From the NCBI GenBank assembly GCA_903898215.1, contig CAIUEQ010000333.1, positions 1-15,068 on the forward strand: DNA of 15,068 bases, written 5' to 3'. Below, in pieces: positions 1 through 7,900 of the stretch; the stretch's first letter is position 1, and each line of letters begins with the position of its first letter. The DNA comes from an uncultured Bacteroidota bacterium (GTDB taxonomy: Bacteria > Bacteroidota > Bacteroidia > UKL13-3). Both the position numbers and the translations under genes were made by a program. The notes beneath the pieces were generated by a model. It was not told the DNA's origin, did no database searches, and saw only the letters and a list, made by a program, of their open reading frames with translations.

Positions 1-79
1 CCAATAATTCCATGAAGTCCAGCCTCAAAAGCAGCTTTGACGGCATGATGGCTTCATACAAAGGCTAAAAGATAGCTAA

Positions 80-103
80 AAATAGCTAATTAAAAAGCTA
101 TTT
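80..103. terminator. Weak hairpin with T-rich flank, possible terminator
   Basis: Positions 80-87 (AAATAGCT) and 96-103 (AGCTATTT) are perfect inverted repeats around an 8-nt AT loop, followed by a T-rich stretch (104-112). The stem has only two G/C pairs, so termination would be weak. It could end a plus-strand gene running in from the left: one frame stays open from position 3 to a TAA at 66-68. That frame is too short to identify. Confidence 0.3.
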
Positions 104-352
104 CTTTTATTTCAACAAAAATTAGAAGTTGAAGGGACTAATGTCCCTATAATATGTAATGAATTGTCAGAGTTTAAAATTGATAAAACTTTAAAAAATA
201 GTAATGGCATTAAACGGTCATATGGTTTTTGGATTTACATAAATGACATTACTAAATATAGAGGAAATTATAGACATGTTGCTCATTTAGGTAGTTCTTC
301 TACCGGTAATTCTATCGGTGAAATCAAGAATGCAACCCCATATATATTCTTA
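86..352 (+). other. Truncated LamG/concanavalin-like coding fragment fused to peroxiredoxin
   Basis: This stretch is open in the peroxiredoxin frame from just after a TAG at 83-85, but it does not look like any part of a peroxiredoxin. Its hallmark is GFWIYIND, then YRHVAHLGS, then PYIFLDK. From memory this resembles the start of LamG/concanavalin-like domains in which a FWIYxND strand is followed by a histidine/glycine strand and a PxIxLxK strand; I recall such domains in large-DNA-virus proteins among others. The domain stops after about three strands, exactly where peroxiredoxin homology begins (about 353). There is no ATG in this frame; the first usable start is TTG at 164. It could be a gene remnant, a real fusion or an assembly chimera. 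The family assignment is recollection, not a search result. Confidence 0.35.
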
Positions 353-781
353 GATAAAGCATTTTCATTTATTGGCCTAAATGAAAGTAATAAAAAAATT
401 TCACTGTCCGATTATAAAGGCAAAAAGTTAGTGCTTTATTTTTATCCAAAAGATAATACCCCAGGGTGCACTTCGGAAGCATGTGATTTGCGCGACAATT
501 TTAAATTATTACAAAAGCAAGGGTATGAAATTTTGGGAGTAAGTCCGGATAATGAAACCTCACATCAAAAGTTTATTAATAAATTTGAACTTCCATTTTC
601 ATTAATAGCAGATACCGACCATAGTATCGCAGAAGCTTATGGTGCTTGGGGAGAGAAAAGCATGTATGGAAGGAAATATTTTGGAATCTTACGTAAAACT
701 TTTGTTATTGACGAAAAAGGTGTCATCACAAAAATTATCGAAAAAGTGGATACTAAAAATCATTCAAATCAAATTCTCTAA
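164..781 (+). CDS. bcp: BCP/PrxQ-type thioredoxin-dependent peroxiredoxin with foreign N-terminus
   Basis: BCP/PrxQ peroxiredoxins are cytoplasmic thiol peroxidases that reduce H2O2 and organic hydroperoxides using thioredoxin. Residues about 64-205 match the whole family: SLSDYKGKKLVLYFYPKD, then NTPGCTSEAC with the peroxidatic Cys102 and a second, resolving Cys107 five residues on, as in E. coli BCP. These are followed by a LGVSPDN strand, FSLIADTD, and a C-terminus of the form KVDTKNHSNQIL. This core of about 142 residues is slightly shorter than the usual 150, and only its first few residues (normally MxxGDKAP) are missing. Residues 1-63 are unrelated LamG-like sequence. The start is TTG; no ATG, GTG or TTG lies in frame between it and the core, so the native start has been lost. 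The stop is 8 nt from the convergent gene's stop, with no clear terminator between. The core is sure; the start and intactness are doubtful. Confidence 0.85.
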   Translation: MSEFKIDKTLKNSNGIKRSYGFWIYINDITKYRGNYRHVAHLGSSSTGNSIGEIKNATPYIFLDKAFSFIGLNESNKKISLSDYKGKKLVLYFYPKDNTPGCTSEACDLRDNFKLLQKQGYEILGVSPDNETSHQKFINKFELPFSLIADTDHSIAEAYGAWGEKSMYGRKYFGILRKTFVIDEKGVITKIIEKVDTKNHSNQIL

Positions 782-789
782 AAGTGAGT

Positions 790-2274
790 TTAAAAAGTAA
801 TCGAATCTTTTAGCAATGGATATTTTTCATTGAAATATTGATTAAAAACAACTCTAAATGAATTTACCGGGCTAATACTATCGTGTAATTGAGAATAGTT
901 TTTATCGTAAAAATAATAGGCATTTAAATTCTTGAAATCATTCTTACCCGAAAAGTAATTTGCTTTGATCAATGAGTTCTGAGAATGATAAAATCTGTTT
1001 CCATGATCTCCTTCAATGATGATAATTTTCTTTTTGTCTGATAACTGAATTTTGTTGATTACATATTTTATAACTTTGTTGGTGAAGATTAACTGATTGA
1101 TATAATTGTTATTTATGTTTTCGTCTTTTTTGGTATATTCAAATACACTTCTTTCAGATCCGTTATTGTTAAAAACATATGGATGATGCGGTAATAAAAA
1201 ATGAAGATAAATAAACTTTGGTTGATCTTTCTTCAATTTAATTTCATCATTAAACTCCGCTAATTTATTCTCAAGTAAATGGGTATAATGTTTTTTGTCA
1301 AGCCATAAATAGCCCATATTTATCACAGAGTATAGCGATTTGTCAAATAAGAATTTTAACGCCCATGCGCGAGAAAAACTTTGAGAAGATGCAGGATATT
1401 CATTGATATTAAAAAACGAAAAATTCTTAATTTCATATCCTTCAGCCTTAAATTTTTCAAAAACTTTATTGTAGTAAATATAATTCCAGACCAAACCAAA
1501 ATCGTTAGGAAAATTTAAGTCTACTGCATTTTTAAAATAGTTCATATTTAGAGTAGACGCTAGCGAAAATATAGTATAGGTATAATTACTTTTTGATTTT
1601 TTGGATATATAAAAATCTTTGGAAATCAGAAATGAATCTAAGGATGAATTATCATATCCATAATTTTGTTTGAGTGATACAGAGCTTGAGTATTCATCTA
1701 AAACTATAAAATATACATCCGGCTTATTTGCAATTTGAGTCGAGTCTTTTGAAACAAGGTTATTTCCGGATTCACTTACTAACTCTAGCTTAATTTGTTT
1801 TTTGAATAAAATATTAAAAGATGAAATCCCAATATCTACGATAATATAAATCAGAAATAGTAAGTTAAAAAAGTAATTCAATCTGACAACCTTATAAAGA
1901 TTGAATTTTCGAAATCTTAAATACATTAAAATTAACGCAATCAATATAATTGGGAGCGAATATCTTAAGTGTAAATAAGATCCGGTATATTTTATTACAT
2001 AATCTTTAAGAAATCCTATATAGTAAAAAATAAGTGTAAAAACAGAAGTGATGATTGCCGATTTTAAAGGAGATTTTAGAATTGATTTCAGAGCGAAAAA
2101 CACAATACTTACACATATTATTGAATACACTAACGGTTCAAAAAGATCTGTTATAAGTATCCACTTATACGCATAATTATAGGCATGTAAAAAAACAAAA
2201 AAGACCAACAGAAATGGACTTAAAGGATATCTTTTTAAAATGTTGGTTAATATTTTCATGTTACTCGTTTTCAT
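790..2274 (-). CDS. Membrane-anchored sulfatase/LtaS-like hydrolase or transferase
   Basis: This 494-residue inner-membrane protein belongs to the alkaline-phosphatase superfamily. About five hydrophobic segments (near 18-36, 45-63, 73-90, 105-118, 133-152) precede an extracytoplasmic catalytic domain from about 185. That domain opens with KPDVYFIVLDEY (Asp193, metal ligand), then SNYTYTIFSLAST, where Thr234 is the likely nucleophile and metal ligand, then HFLLPHHPYVF (358-368) and EGDHG with metal ligands Asp423-His424. There is no CxPxR formylglycine motif, so it is unlikely to be a true sulfatase. It resembles enzymes that move phospholipid-derived head groups (LtaS, EptA and OpgB types). 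The substrate cannot be read from the sequence. It follows a 51-residue membrane-protein gene by 48 nt and probably shares its transcript. A second in-frame ATG lies five codons downstream of the chosen start. Confidence 0.8.
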   Translation of the reverse strand: MKTSNMKILTNILKRYPLSPFLLVFFVFLHAYNYAYKWILITDLFEPLVYSIICVSIVFFALKSILKSPLKSAIITSVFTLIFYYIGFLKDYVIKYTGSYLHLRYSLPIILIALILMYLRFRKFNLYKVVRLNYFFNLLFLIYIIVDIGISSFNILFKKQIKLELVSESGNNLVSKDSTQIANKPDVYFIVLDEYSSSVSLKQNYGYDNSSLDSFLISKDFYISKKSKSNYTYTIFSLASTLNMNYFKNAVDLNFPNDFGLVWNYIYYNKVFEKFKAEGYEIKNFSFFNINEYPASSQSFSRAWALKFLFDKSLYSVINMGYLWLDKKHYTHLLENKLAEFNDEIKLKKDQPKFIYLHFLLPHHPYVFNNNGSERSVFEYTKKDENINNNYINQLIFTNKVIKYVINKIQLSDKKKIIIIEGDHGNRFYHSQNSLIKANYFSGKNDFKNLNAYYFYDKNYSQLHDSISPVNSFRVVFNQYFNEKYPLLKDSITF

Positions 2275-2322
2275 AAAAACAGATTATCCTTTCTTTTCCA
2301 GTAATGGAATTTAAATCTCATG

Positions 2323-2478
2323 CTACTTTTCCTTTTTACTTGATTTTGTAAAGAAGGATTTTACTCTCCACCAAATAGTTTTAAAAAAGAACCCAATCCC
2401 AACAATTGTTCCAATGATAATTTGAACTAAAAATCCAGTTGTTCCCGGATCAACATAACAAAACAAATAATTTAACAT
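2323..2478 (-). CDS. Small DPGT-motif membrane protein (51 aa)
   Basis: This short gene reads from an ATG at 2478 to a TAG at 2323 and encodes 51 residues. The N-terminus has YVDPGTTGFLVQ, followed by one hydrophobic segment (about 14-33) rich in Ile, Gly and Phe, then KTIWWRVKSFF and a strongly basic, Lys-rich tail. From memory, small bacterial proteins beginning Y(I/V)DPGT(G/T)S, with one membrane segment and a K(T/I)xW...K tail, recur next to membrane-bound sulfatase or phosphatase-superfamily genes. Here such a gene sits 48 nt upstream of one on the same strand. It has its own TATATTTG -7 element. The biochemical role is unknown; it may be a partner or stabiliser of the downstream enzyme. 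Coding is supported by the motif, the context and a clean start. Confidence 0.8.
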   Translation of the reverse strand: MLNYLFCYVDPGTTGFLVQIIIGTIVGIGFFFKTIWWRVKSFFTKSSKKEK

Positions 2479-2495
2479 AGTCTTTAATTAATTAC

Positions 2496-2503
2496 CAAAT
2501 ATA
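2496..2503 (-). promoter_or_regulatory. Bacteroidota-type -7 element before the small-protein/sulfatase pair
   Basis: Read on the minus strand, the sequence is TATATTTG, a full match to the Bacteroidota -7 consensus TAnnTTTG. It would start transcription about 12 nt before the ATG at 2478, a typical short leader. A TTTT lies about 23 nt upstream in place of the usual TTTG/TTG -33 box, so the upstream half is weak. This would let the pair be expressed separately from the cardiolipin synthase gene that ends 65 nt upstream. Confidence 0.45.
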
Positions 2504-2543
2504 AGTAAAGATTGTTCCATGATTTTAAAAGGCTTTTTGTTGT

Positions 2544-3740
2544 TCATTTTCTTAGAAAGAAAAAAAACACATTTAATGTATTTCTCAATACCTGATAGCT
2601 AAGCCAATTTATTGTTTGATTCCACCAATAATGTTGTTTAATGTAATCACCTTGTTTGATTTTTTTGCAATCAGTTAATATCAAATTTGTAATTTGATGT
2701 TCTACCGTTTTTGCGAACTCTTCATTGTTTACACATACATTTAATTCAAGACTCCCATAATCGCTCAAAGAGTTTAAATTGTAAGAACCAATTGTTGTAA
2801 TTTTCTCATCCACTATCATTAATTTCCCATGCATTACAGATGGTTGCCATTCAAATAATTCTATATTATTTCGTAGTAAAAAAGGGTATAAAAAATTTGT
2901 AGCTTGTTTCATTAAACCTACATCACTTTTACCAGGTAGTATCATTGTTATTTTTACGCCACGTTGACTAGCCTTTTTAAGTAATTTTCTGATTCTAACA
3001 CCAGGTAAAAAGTAACTGACTACAATTGTTAGTGAATTTTGTGCTTGCCTGATATTTTGTCGATAGAAAGTGGATATTTCTATTCTTTTTTTTAACCAAT
3101 CATTTTGTAAGATTTTTACCTCTGTTGATCCCGAATTTGAATCATTCAAAATATTTTGATATTGTGTTTTGATTTTCTTTTTTAGTTTTCTGCCCAAAAC
3201 ATCTTCACATATTTTAAGGATATCATTACAAACTCTTCCTTCAACTTTAACTGCAAAATCAAGCCAAGGCCTTGTAGTGTTATTCCCTTTATATTTTTCC
3301 GCAATATTTATTCCTCCAATGAGTGCTTTATTGCCATCAACTAATAAGATCTTATGATGTAATCTTCGGCCTATTATAAACTTAAATGAAGCATGAAACG
3401 GGGAGAACTTTTTAAAGTATATTCCAGCATCTCTTAGTTGTTTAATATCTGTTTTTGATAAACCAGCCGATCCATAACCATCTAAAAATAAAAACACTTT
3501 TACTCCTTGCTCAGCTTTTTCTGTCAGCATTTTCAATACTCTTCGGCCTACAACATCGGCCTCAAAAATATAGGTTTGTAAATGGATATAATACTTAGCA
3601 TTTGAAATCTGATTTTCTAATTCATTAAAAAAATCATTTCCACTTTGAATAAAACTAACATTGTTTTGATGCGAAAAGGAATGAGTTCTCCATCTTTTTA
3701 TTTTATTAAATTTATTTTTAACAACTGCTGATAATTGCAT
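2544..3740 (-). CDS. Cardiolipin synthase / phospholipase D-family protein (ClsB-like)
   Basis: This 398-residue protein has two PLD catalytic motifs. The first is HHKILLVD (H128, K130, D135), followed by GGINIAEKY; the second is HGKLMIVD (H304, K306, D311), followed by GSYNLNSLSDYGSLELN. This HxKxxxxD pair forms the active site that makes a phosphohistidine intermediate. In cardiolipin synthases it condenses two phosphatidylglycerols, or PG with phosphatidylethanolamine. ClsA-type N-terminal transmembrane helices are absent: the protein starts with a basic segment and goes straight into the first PLD repeat, so it is closer to ClsB/YbhO-like enzymes. A C-terminal aromatic stretch (VFFFFLRK) may help it sit on the membrane. 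The length is normal for the ClsB type. A perfect palindrome lies 27 nt upstream of its ATG. Other PLD-family phosphodiesterase activities remain possible. Confidence 0.85.
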   Translation of the reverse strand: MQLSAVVKNKFNKIKRWRTHSFSHQNNVSFIQSGNDFFNELENQISNAKYYIHLQTYIFEADVVGRRVLKMLTEKAEQGVKVFLFLDGYGSAGLSKTDIKQLRDAGIYFKKFSPFHASFKFIIGRRLHHKILLVDGNKALIGGINIAEKYKGNNTTRPWLDFAVKVEGRVCNDILKICEDVLGRKLKKKIKTQYQNILNDSNSGSTEVKILQNDWLKKRIEISTFYRQNIRQAQNSLTIVVSYFLPGVRIRKLLKKASQRGVKITMILPGKSDVGLMKQATNFLYPFLLRNNIELFEWQPSVMHGKLMIVDEKITTIGSYNLNSLSDYGSLELNVCVNNEEFAKTVEHQITNLILTDCKKIKQGDYIKQHYWWNQTINWLSYQVLRNTLNVFFFFLRK

Positions 3741-3767
3741 ATGATAATTTTAAACTAAGTTATTTAA

Positions 3768-3784
3768 ATATCTTGACAAGATAT
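3768..3784. promoter_or_regulatory. Perfect 17-nt palindrome, candidate operator for the cls-like gene
   Basis: The sequence ATATCTTG-A-CAAGATAT has two perfect 8-nt arms around a single central base. It lies 27 nt upstream of the ATG of the cardiolipin-synthase-like gene, where a repressor or activator dimer would bind. A 1-nt loop rules out a hairpin terminator, so a protein site is the more natural reading. No known regulator site is recognised. Confidence 0.35.
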
Positions 3785-4020
3785 GAATAGATGAATAAAA
3801 TTTGTTTCAAAATTTTAATAGAATATTTCAAAAAGTTCTCACAATCTTAATTCATATTTTTATAACATTTTCGACAATAACAGACTAAAAACAATATTGA
3901 TTCTATTATTATTTATACAGAGTCATTAATCTTCCTTTAGATTCATGAATATTCGATAAGGATAATTTTCAGCTTACTTAAATGCTTTCTTATTTTAATA
4001 GAATTCAAGTAATACAAAAC

Positions 4021-4033
4021 TTGACATTGTCAA
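4021..4033. promoter_or_regulatory. Short inverted repeat upstream of radC
   Basis: TTGAC-ATT-GTCAA is a perfect 5-nt inverted repeat ending 23 nt before the preferred radC start. It lies inside the reading frame if the upstream ATG is used. Short arms like these are common by chance, so this is a weak candidate. It shares the TTGACA core with the larger palindrome at 3768-3784. Confidence 0.15.
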
Positions 4034-4056
4034 TAAATGTATTAAACTTTGATGTC

Positions 4057-4761
4057 ATGAGCCATGATAACAATTACAAGAATTTTTCCATAAAACTATG
4101 GGCTGAAGACGATCGGCCAAGAGAAAAACTTTTGCTTAAAGGGAAAACATCCCTAAGTGATGCCGAATTAATTGCAATTCTTATTTCAACAGGTACACGA
4201 GAAGATACAGCAGTGGGTCTTGCAAAAAAGATTCTATTACTCGCTTCAAATAATATAAATGAGCTTGGTAAATTTACAGTAAATGATTTCAAAAAAATTA
4301 AAGGAATAGGCGAAGCCAAAGCGATTTCAATAATTGCAGCTCTTGAATTAGGTAGAAGAAGAAAAGATGAACAACTATTAAAAAAGCAACAAATAGTAAC
4401 CAGCAAAGATATTTTTGAATATTTCCATCCCATTTTATCTGATTATAAACATGAAGAATTTTGGATACTTATTTTAAATCGATCAAATAAAATTATCTGC
4501 AGTAAAAGAATAAGTGAAGGTGGAGTTAATGGGACAGTTGCTGATCCAAAAATTATTTTTAAATTAGCAATAGAGGAACTCGGCTCTTCAATTATTTTGT
4601 GCCATAATCATCCATCAGGTAATATCAATCCAAGTGAAGAAGACATCCGGCTTACTCAAAAAATACAGAATGCAGGTAAGTTTCTGGATATCCATGTTAT
4701 CGATCATATTATCATTGTAGGGGGCGCATATTATAGCTTTAGTGATCAGGGTGTCATGTGA
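4057..4761 (+). CDS. radC: RadC/JAMM-domain protein
   Basis: RadC-family proteins join a helix-hairpin-helix region to a JAB1/MPN (JAMM) metalloprotease-like domain. The radC name is historical and the biochemical role is still unsettled. Numbering from the chosen ATG (234 residues), the conserved opening IKLWAEDDRPREKLLLKG lies at about 11-30, and the HhH segment DFKKIKGIGEAKAISIIAAL at about 77-96. The JAMM motif is complete: catalytic Glu154 in RISEGG, then CHNHPSGNINPSEED, giving the zinc ligands His183, His185 and Asp196. An in-frame ATG 25 codons upstream (3982) would add an N-terminal segment that does not resemble the family. Bacteroidota RadC proteins usually begin about ten residues before the IKxWAExDRPRE motif, so 4057 is preferred. 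It stands alone between divergent and unrelated neighbours. Confidence 0.92.
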   Translation: MSHDNNYKNFSIKLWAEDDRPREKLLLKGKTSLSDAELIAILISTGTREDTAVGLAKKILLLASNNINELGKFTVNDFKKIKGIGEAKAISIIAALELGRRRKDEQLLKKQQIVTSKDIFEYFHPILSDYKHEEFWILILNRSNKIICSKRISEGGVNGTVADPKIIFKLAIEELGSSIILCHNHPSGNINPSEEDIRLTQKIQNAGKFLDIHVIDHIIIVGGAYYSFSDQGVM

Positions 4762-4924
4762 TATATGGAATAATATTAGTTAGCATATAATGGTATTTAT
4801 AGCTGTATGTTATTATAAATTAGATTTTTTACAGATATAGTTTCACAACTCAGACATTAATACCGCCATTTAGATTAAAAAACCACTCATTGTAATATTT
4901 CCCCATTAATTTCTTAATAAGCAG

Positions 4925-4932
4925 TAAGTTTG
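4925..4932 (+). promoter_or_regulatory. Candidate -7 element before the secreted repeat protein
   Basis: TAAGTTTG matches TAnnTTTG exactly. It ends just 2 nt before the first ATG of the long reading frame (4935). Transcription from it would begin around 4938-4940, so translation would have to start at the next in-frame ATG (4956). No clear TTG lies at the right distance upstream. Confidence 0.25.
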
Positions 4933-4934
4933 CT

Positions 4935-7900
4935 ATGCATTTAAACCAATTAGTCATGGAAAACTTATATCTATTTGAGAAAGAAAAACCCGTAAAGTCC
5001 AAATTAATTAATCTGTTTAAAAAACTCATTAATTTATTAAGAAGACGTAAAAAGGTTGCAATATTTTCATTGATATTTTTATCTCTTTTTTTCTTTAATC
5101 AAGCTTCAGCTGCTAACCGTTTTTCGGTAGCAACCGGAAATTGGAATTCAACATCAACTTGGTCAGCTACGTCAGGTGGTGCATCAGGTGCATCTATACC
5201 TGTTGCAAGTGACAATGTAACTATAGAGGGAGGTTACACTGTAACATTAAGTACTTCAAATACTGCTAATTTAAACTCCTTAACAATTAGTTCAGGTGCT
5301 GCATTAACAACATCATCTAACAGGTCAATAACAGCATCAACATTTACTGTAAATGGTACTTATAATAATGGGAGTAGTGGAGCCATAACAGCTACCATCA
5401 CAATAAACGGTACTTATAATCATACTTCAAATGCCGACAATTTTCCAACAGCAACATGGGCTGCAACTTCCAATTGTAATATTACGGGCCTTACATCCGT
5501 AAATCTTTTCACATTCCCACTTCAAACTTATGGAAACGTAACTTATAATTGTACTGGACAAACAGGTTCTGTAGATTTACTGGATGCATCGGGAACTACT
5601 ACTATACAAGGAAATCTAACTATACAAAGTACAGGTTCTGGAACGCTTTATTTTCGTTTATCTGGACAAATCCATGATCCTGTTATATTAACTATAAATG
5701 GGAATTTTAATATTTCAGGAGGAACAACTGACGCAGATAATAACGGAGGAACACCTAATACTCAAGTACAAATATTTATTGGAGGGAATTTTAATCAAAC
5801 TGGAGGAGTCTTTAATACTTCTACTTCACAACCAGGGGTAAATTGTGTGATGACATTTACTGGAACTACTTCAACATTTACCCAGTCAGGTGGAACATTT
5901 AATACAGGTTCATCAAGATTTAATTTTATTGTAGCAAGCGGAGCCACACTAACTTTAAATAGTAATTTAACCTTAGTTAATGGATATGGAATAACTGTAA
6001 ATTCAGGCGGTACTTTAATTGTTCCTACAGGAGTAACTCTTAATACCACTGCTGGAACATTAACAAATAATGGAACTATTAGTGGAGCAGGTACAATTAC
6101 AAATTATGTGCAACCCGGAACGTATACTGATTTGACAATTTCAGGAAGTGGTATTTGGACAACTGTTGGAGTAACAGTTAATGGAATACTTTCGATGGAA
6201 GGAACGGCTACAATTTCGGATGCAATAACTTTTGGTTCTAACGCTACATTACAATACAATACTTCAACAGCAAGGACTGTAGGTGTAGAATGGATTTCAA
6301 ATTTTTCAGGAACTGGAGGAATTATTATAGCAAATACCGGTGCAATCACAATGAATTCTGCAGAAGTTGTTTATACTTCTTTAACAATAAACTCAGGTGC
6401 TACTTTTAGAACAAATAATTTTAATTTAACAATAAGCGGTGATCTATTAAATAACGGAACATTTACACCCGGTAACTCGACAATAAATTATAACAATGCT
6501 ACTGGCGGGCAAACTGTTGCAGCAGCTTCGTATAAAAATTTAACATTAGGTAATACAAGCGGAGAACAAATTGCTGCAGGAAATATTTCAGTAAGCACGA
6601 CTTTTATTACTACTGCTGGAGGAACATTTAATTTGGGAAATAATACTTTAAGTGGTACACTGACAACTTTAACAAATAACGGAATAATCAGAACTCAAAA
6701 TACTGGAACTGCAATTACTGCTGGAAAAACTTGGGGCGGAACAGTGCAATACGATGGTGTAGCTCAAACAGTTTCAAACGGAACATACAATAATTTAACT
6801 CTTAGTGGAAGTGGTATTAAAACTAAATCAACAGGAACTACAACTGTTAATGGAGTATTATCTTTGGAAGGTACAGCAACTTTATCTGCCGCTTTATCTT
6901 ATGGTGGTGCAGCAACACTTCAATATAATACTTCAACAGCAAGAACTGCAGGAGTTGAATGGTTAAGTCCTTTCACAGCATCTGGTGGAATATTAATAAC
7001 CAATACCGGTGAAATATCAATAAGCATAGGTAAAATAGTAAATGCTCCGGTTTCTGTTAATAATGGAGCATCGCTTAATTTAGTATCATATATATTAAGT
7101 GGAACAGGTTCATTTACTTTAAATGCAGGAGCAGGTATTGTTATTGGAAATGTTGCCGGTATTACTACTTCAGGTTTAACAGGGAGTATTCAGGTTAGTG
7201 GGACTCGCACATATGATAATGCAGCAAATTATACATACGCTATTTCAGCATCACAAGTATTCGGAAATGGATTTCCATCAACAGTAAATAATCTTACTAT
7301 TAATAACGGAAATACTTCAATGGCTTTATTAGGTTCATTAATTATAAACGGAACTTTAACTATATCCAACGGTAAAATTGCCATAGGAGCAAACACCTTA
7401 ACTTTAAATGGAGATTTTACAGGTACTTCAACAAATTCGTTAAAAGGAAATGGCAATAGTTCTAATCTTACAATTTCCGGAAGCGGAACTATCGGTTTGC
7501 TTTATTTTGATCAAACAACTAATGGAACCACAAACACCGTTCAGAATCTTACCATAAACCGAACAACACAAACCGTTACTCTTGGAAATACTTTACAAAT
7601 AACAGGAGTTGTAACTCCAACTGCAGGCACTTTAGCCTCTGGAGGAAATCTTGTAATTGTGTCAAATTCAATTGGAACAGCTAGAATTGCAGCGATACCT
7701 GCAGGTGCTGATATAACTGGAAATGTTACTGTGCAACGTTACTTGCCTGCAATTACCAGAAGATACAGAATGCTTTCTTCTCCTGATCAAAATTTTACAT
7801 GGAGTCAAATTAAGGATAATATGTTTGTAACCGGAACCGGTGGCGCAACAAATGGATTTGATGCTACACCAACAAATTCTGCATCATGTTATACCTATCA

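Larger units (their letters stand above)
3741..4056. other. Divergent intergenic region between the cls-like gene and radC
   Basis: This AT-rich stretch of 316 nt holds the starts of two divergent genes. I see no reading frame with protein-like content apart from a 25-codon extension of radC from an upstream ATG (3982). The notable structures are a perfect 17-nt palindrome at 3768-3784 and a short inverted repeat at 4021-4033. No TAnnTTTG element fits either gene cleanly. Confidence 0.5.

Noticed and set aside
2528..2540. AAAAGGCTTTTT palindrome after the cls-like gene
   Set aside because: The arms leave no loop for a hairpin, so it cannot act as an intrinsic terminator in this form.
3169..3357. 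Plus-strand frame inside the cls-like gene
   Set aside because: It lies entirely opposite the first PLD catalytic motif, and has no family features.
4074..4433. Minus-strand 119-codon frame opposite radC
   Set aside because: It is an antisense shadow of a clearly conserved gene; its composition follows from the radC codons.
4762..4934. Possible terminator hairpin or small gene after radC
   Set aside because: TATAAT/ATTATA arms with a loop of about 20 nt and no G/C pairs are not convincing, and the only open frames are under 20 codons.
5795..7456. Three minus-strand frames opposite the secreted repeat protein
   Set aside because: Val/Pro-rich peptides arise from the Thr/Asn/Gly-rich codons of the repeat gene; no starts, motifs or spacing support them.
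5600..7700. Possible CRISPR or DNA satellite because of recurring short motifs
   Set aside because: The recurrence is at the protein level (LTISGSG, NNGT strands) with variable spacing; there is no fixed repeat and spacer length.
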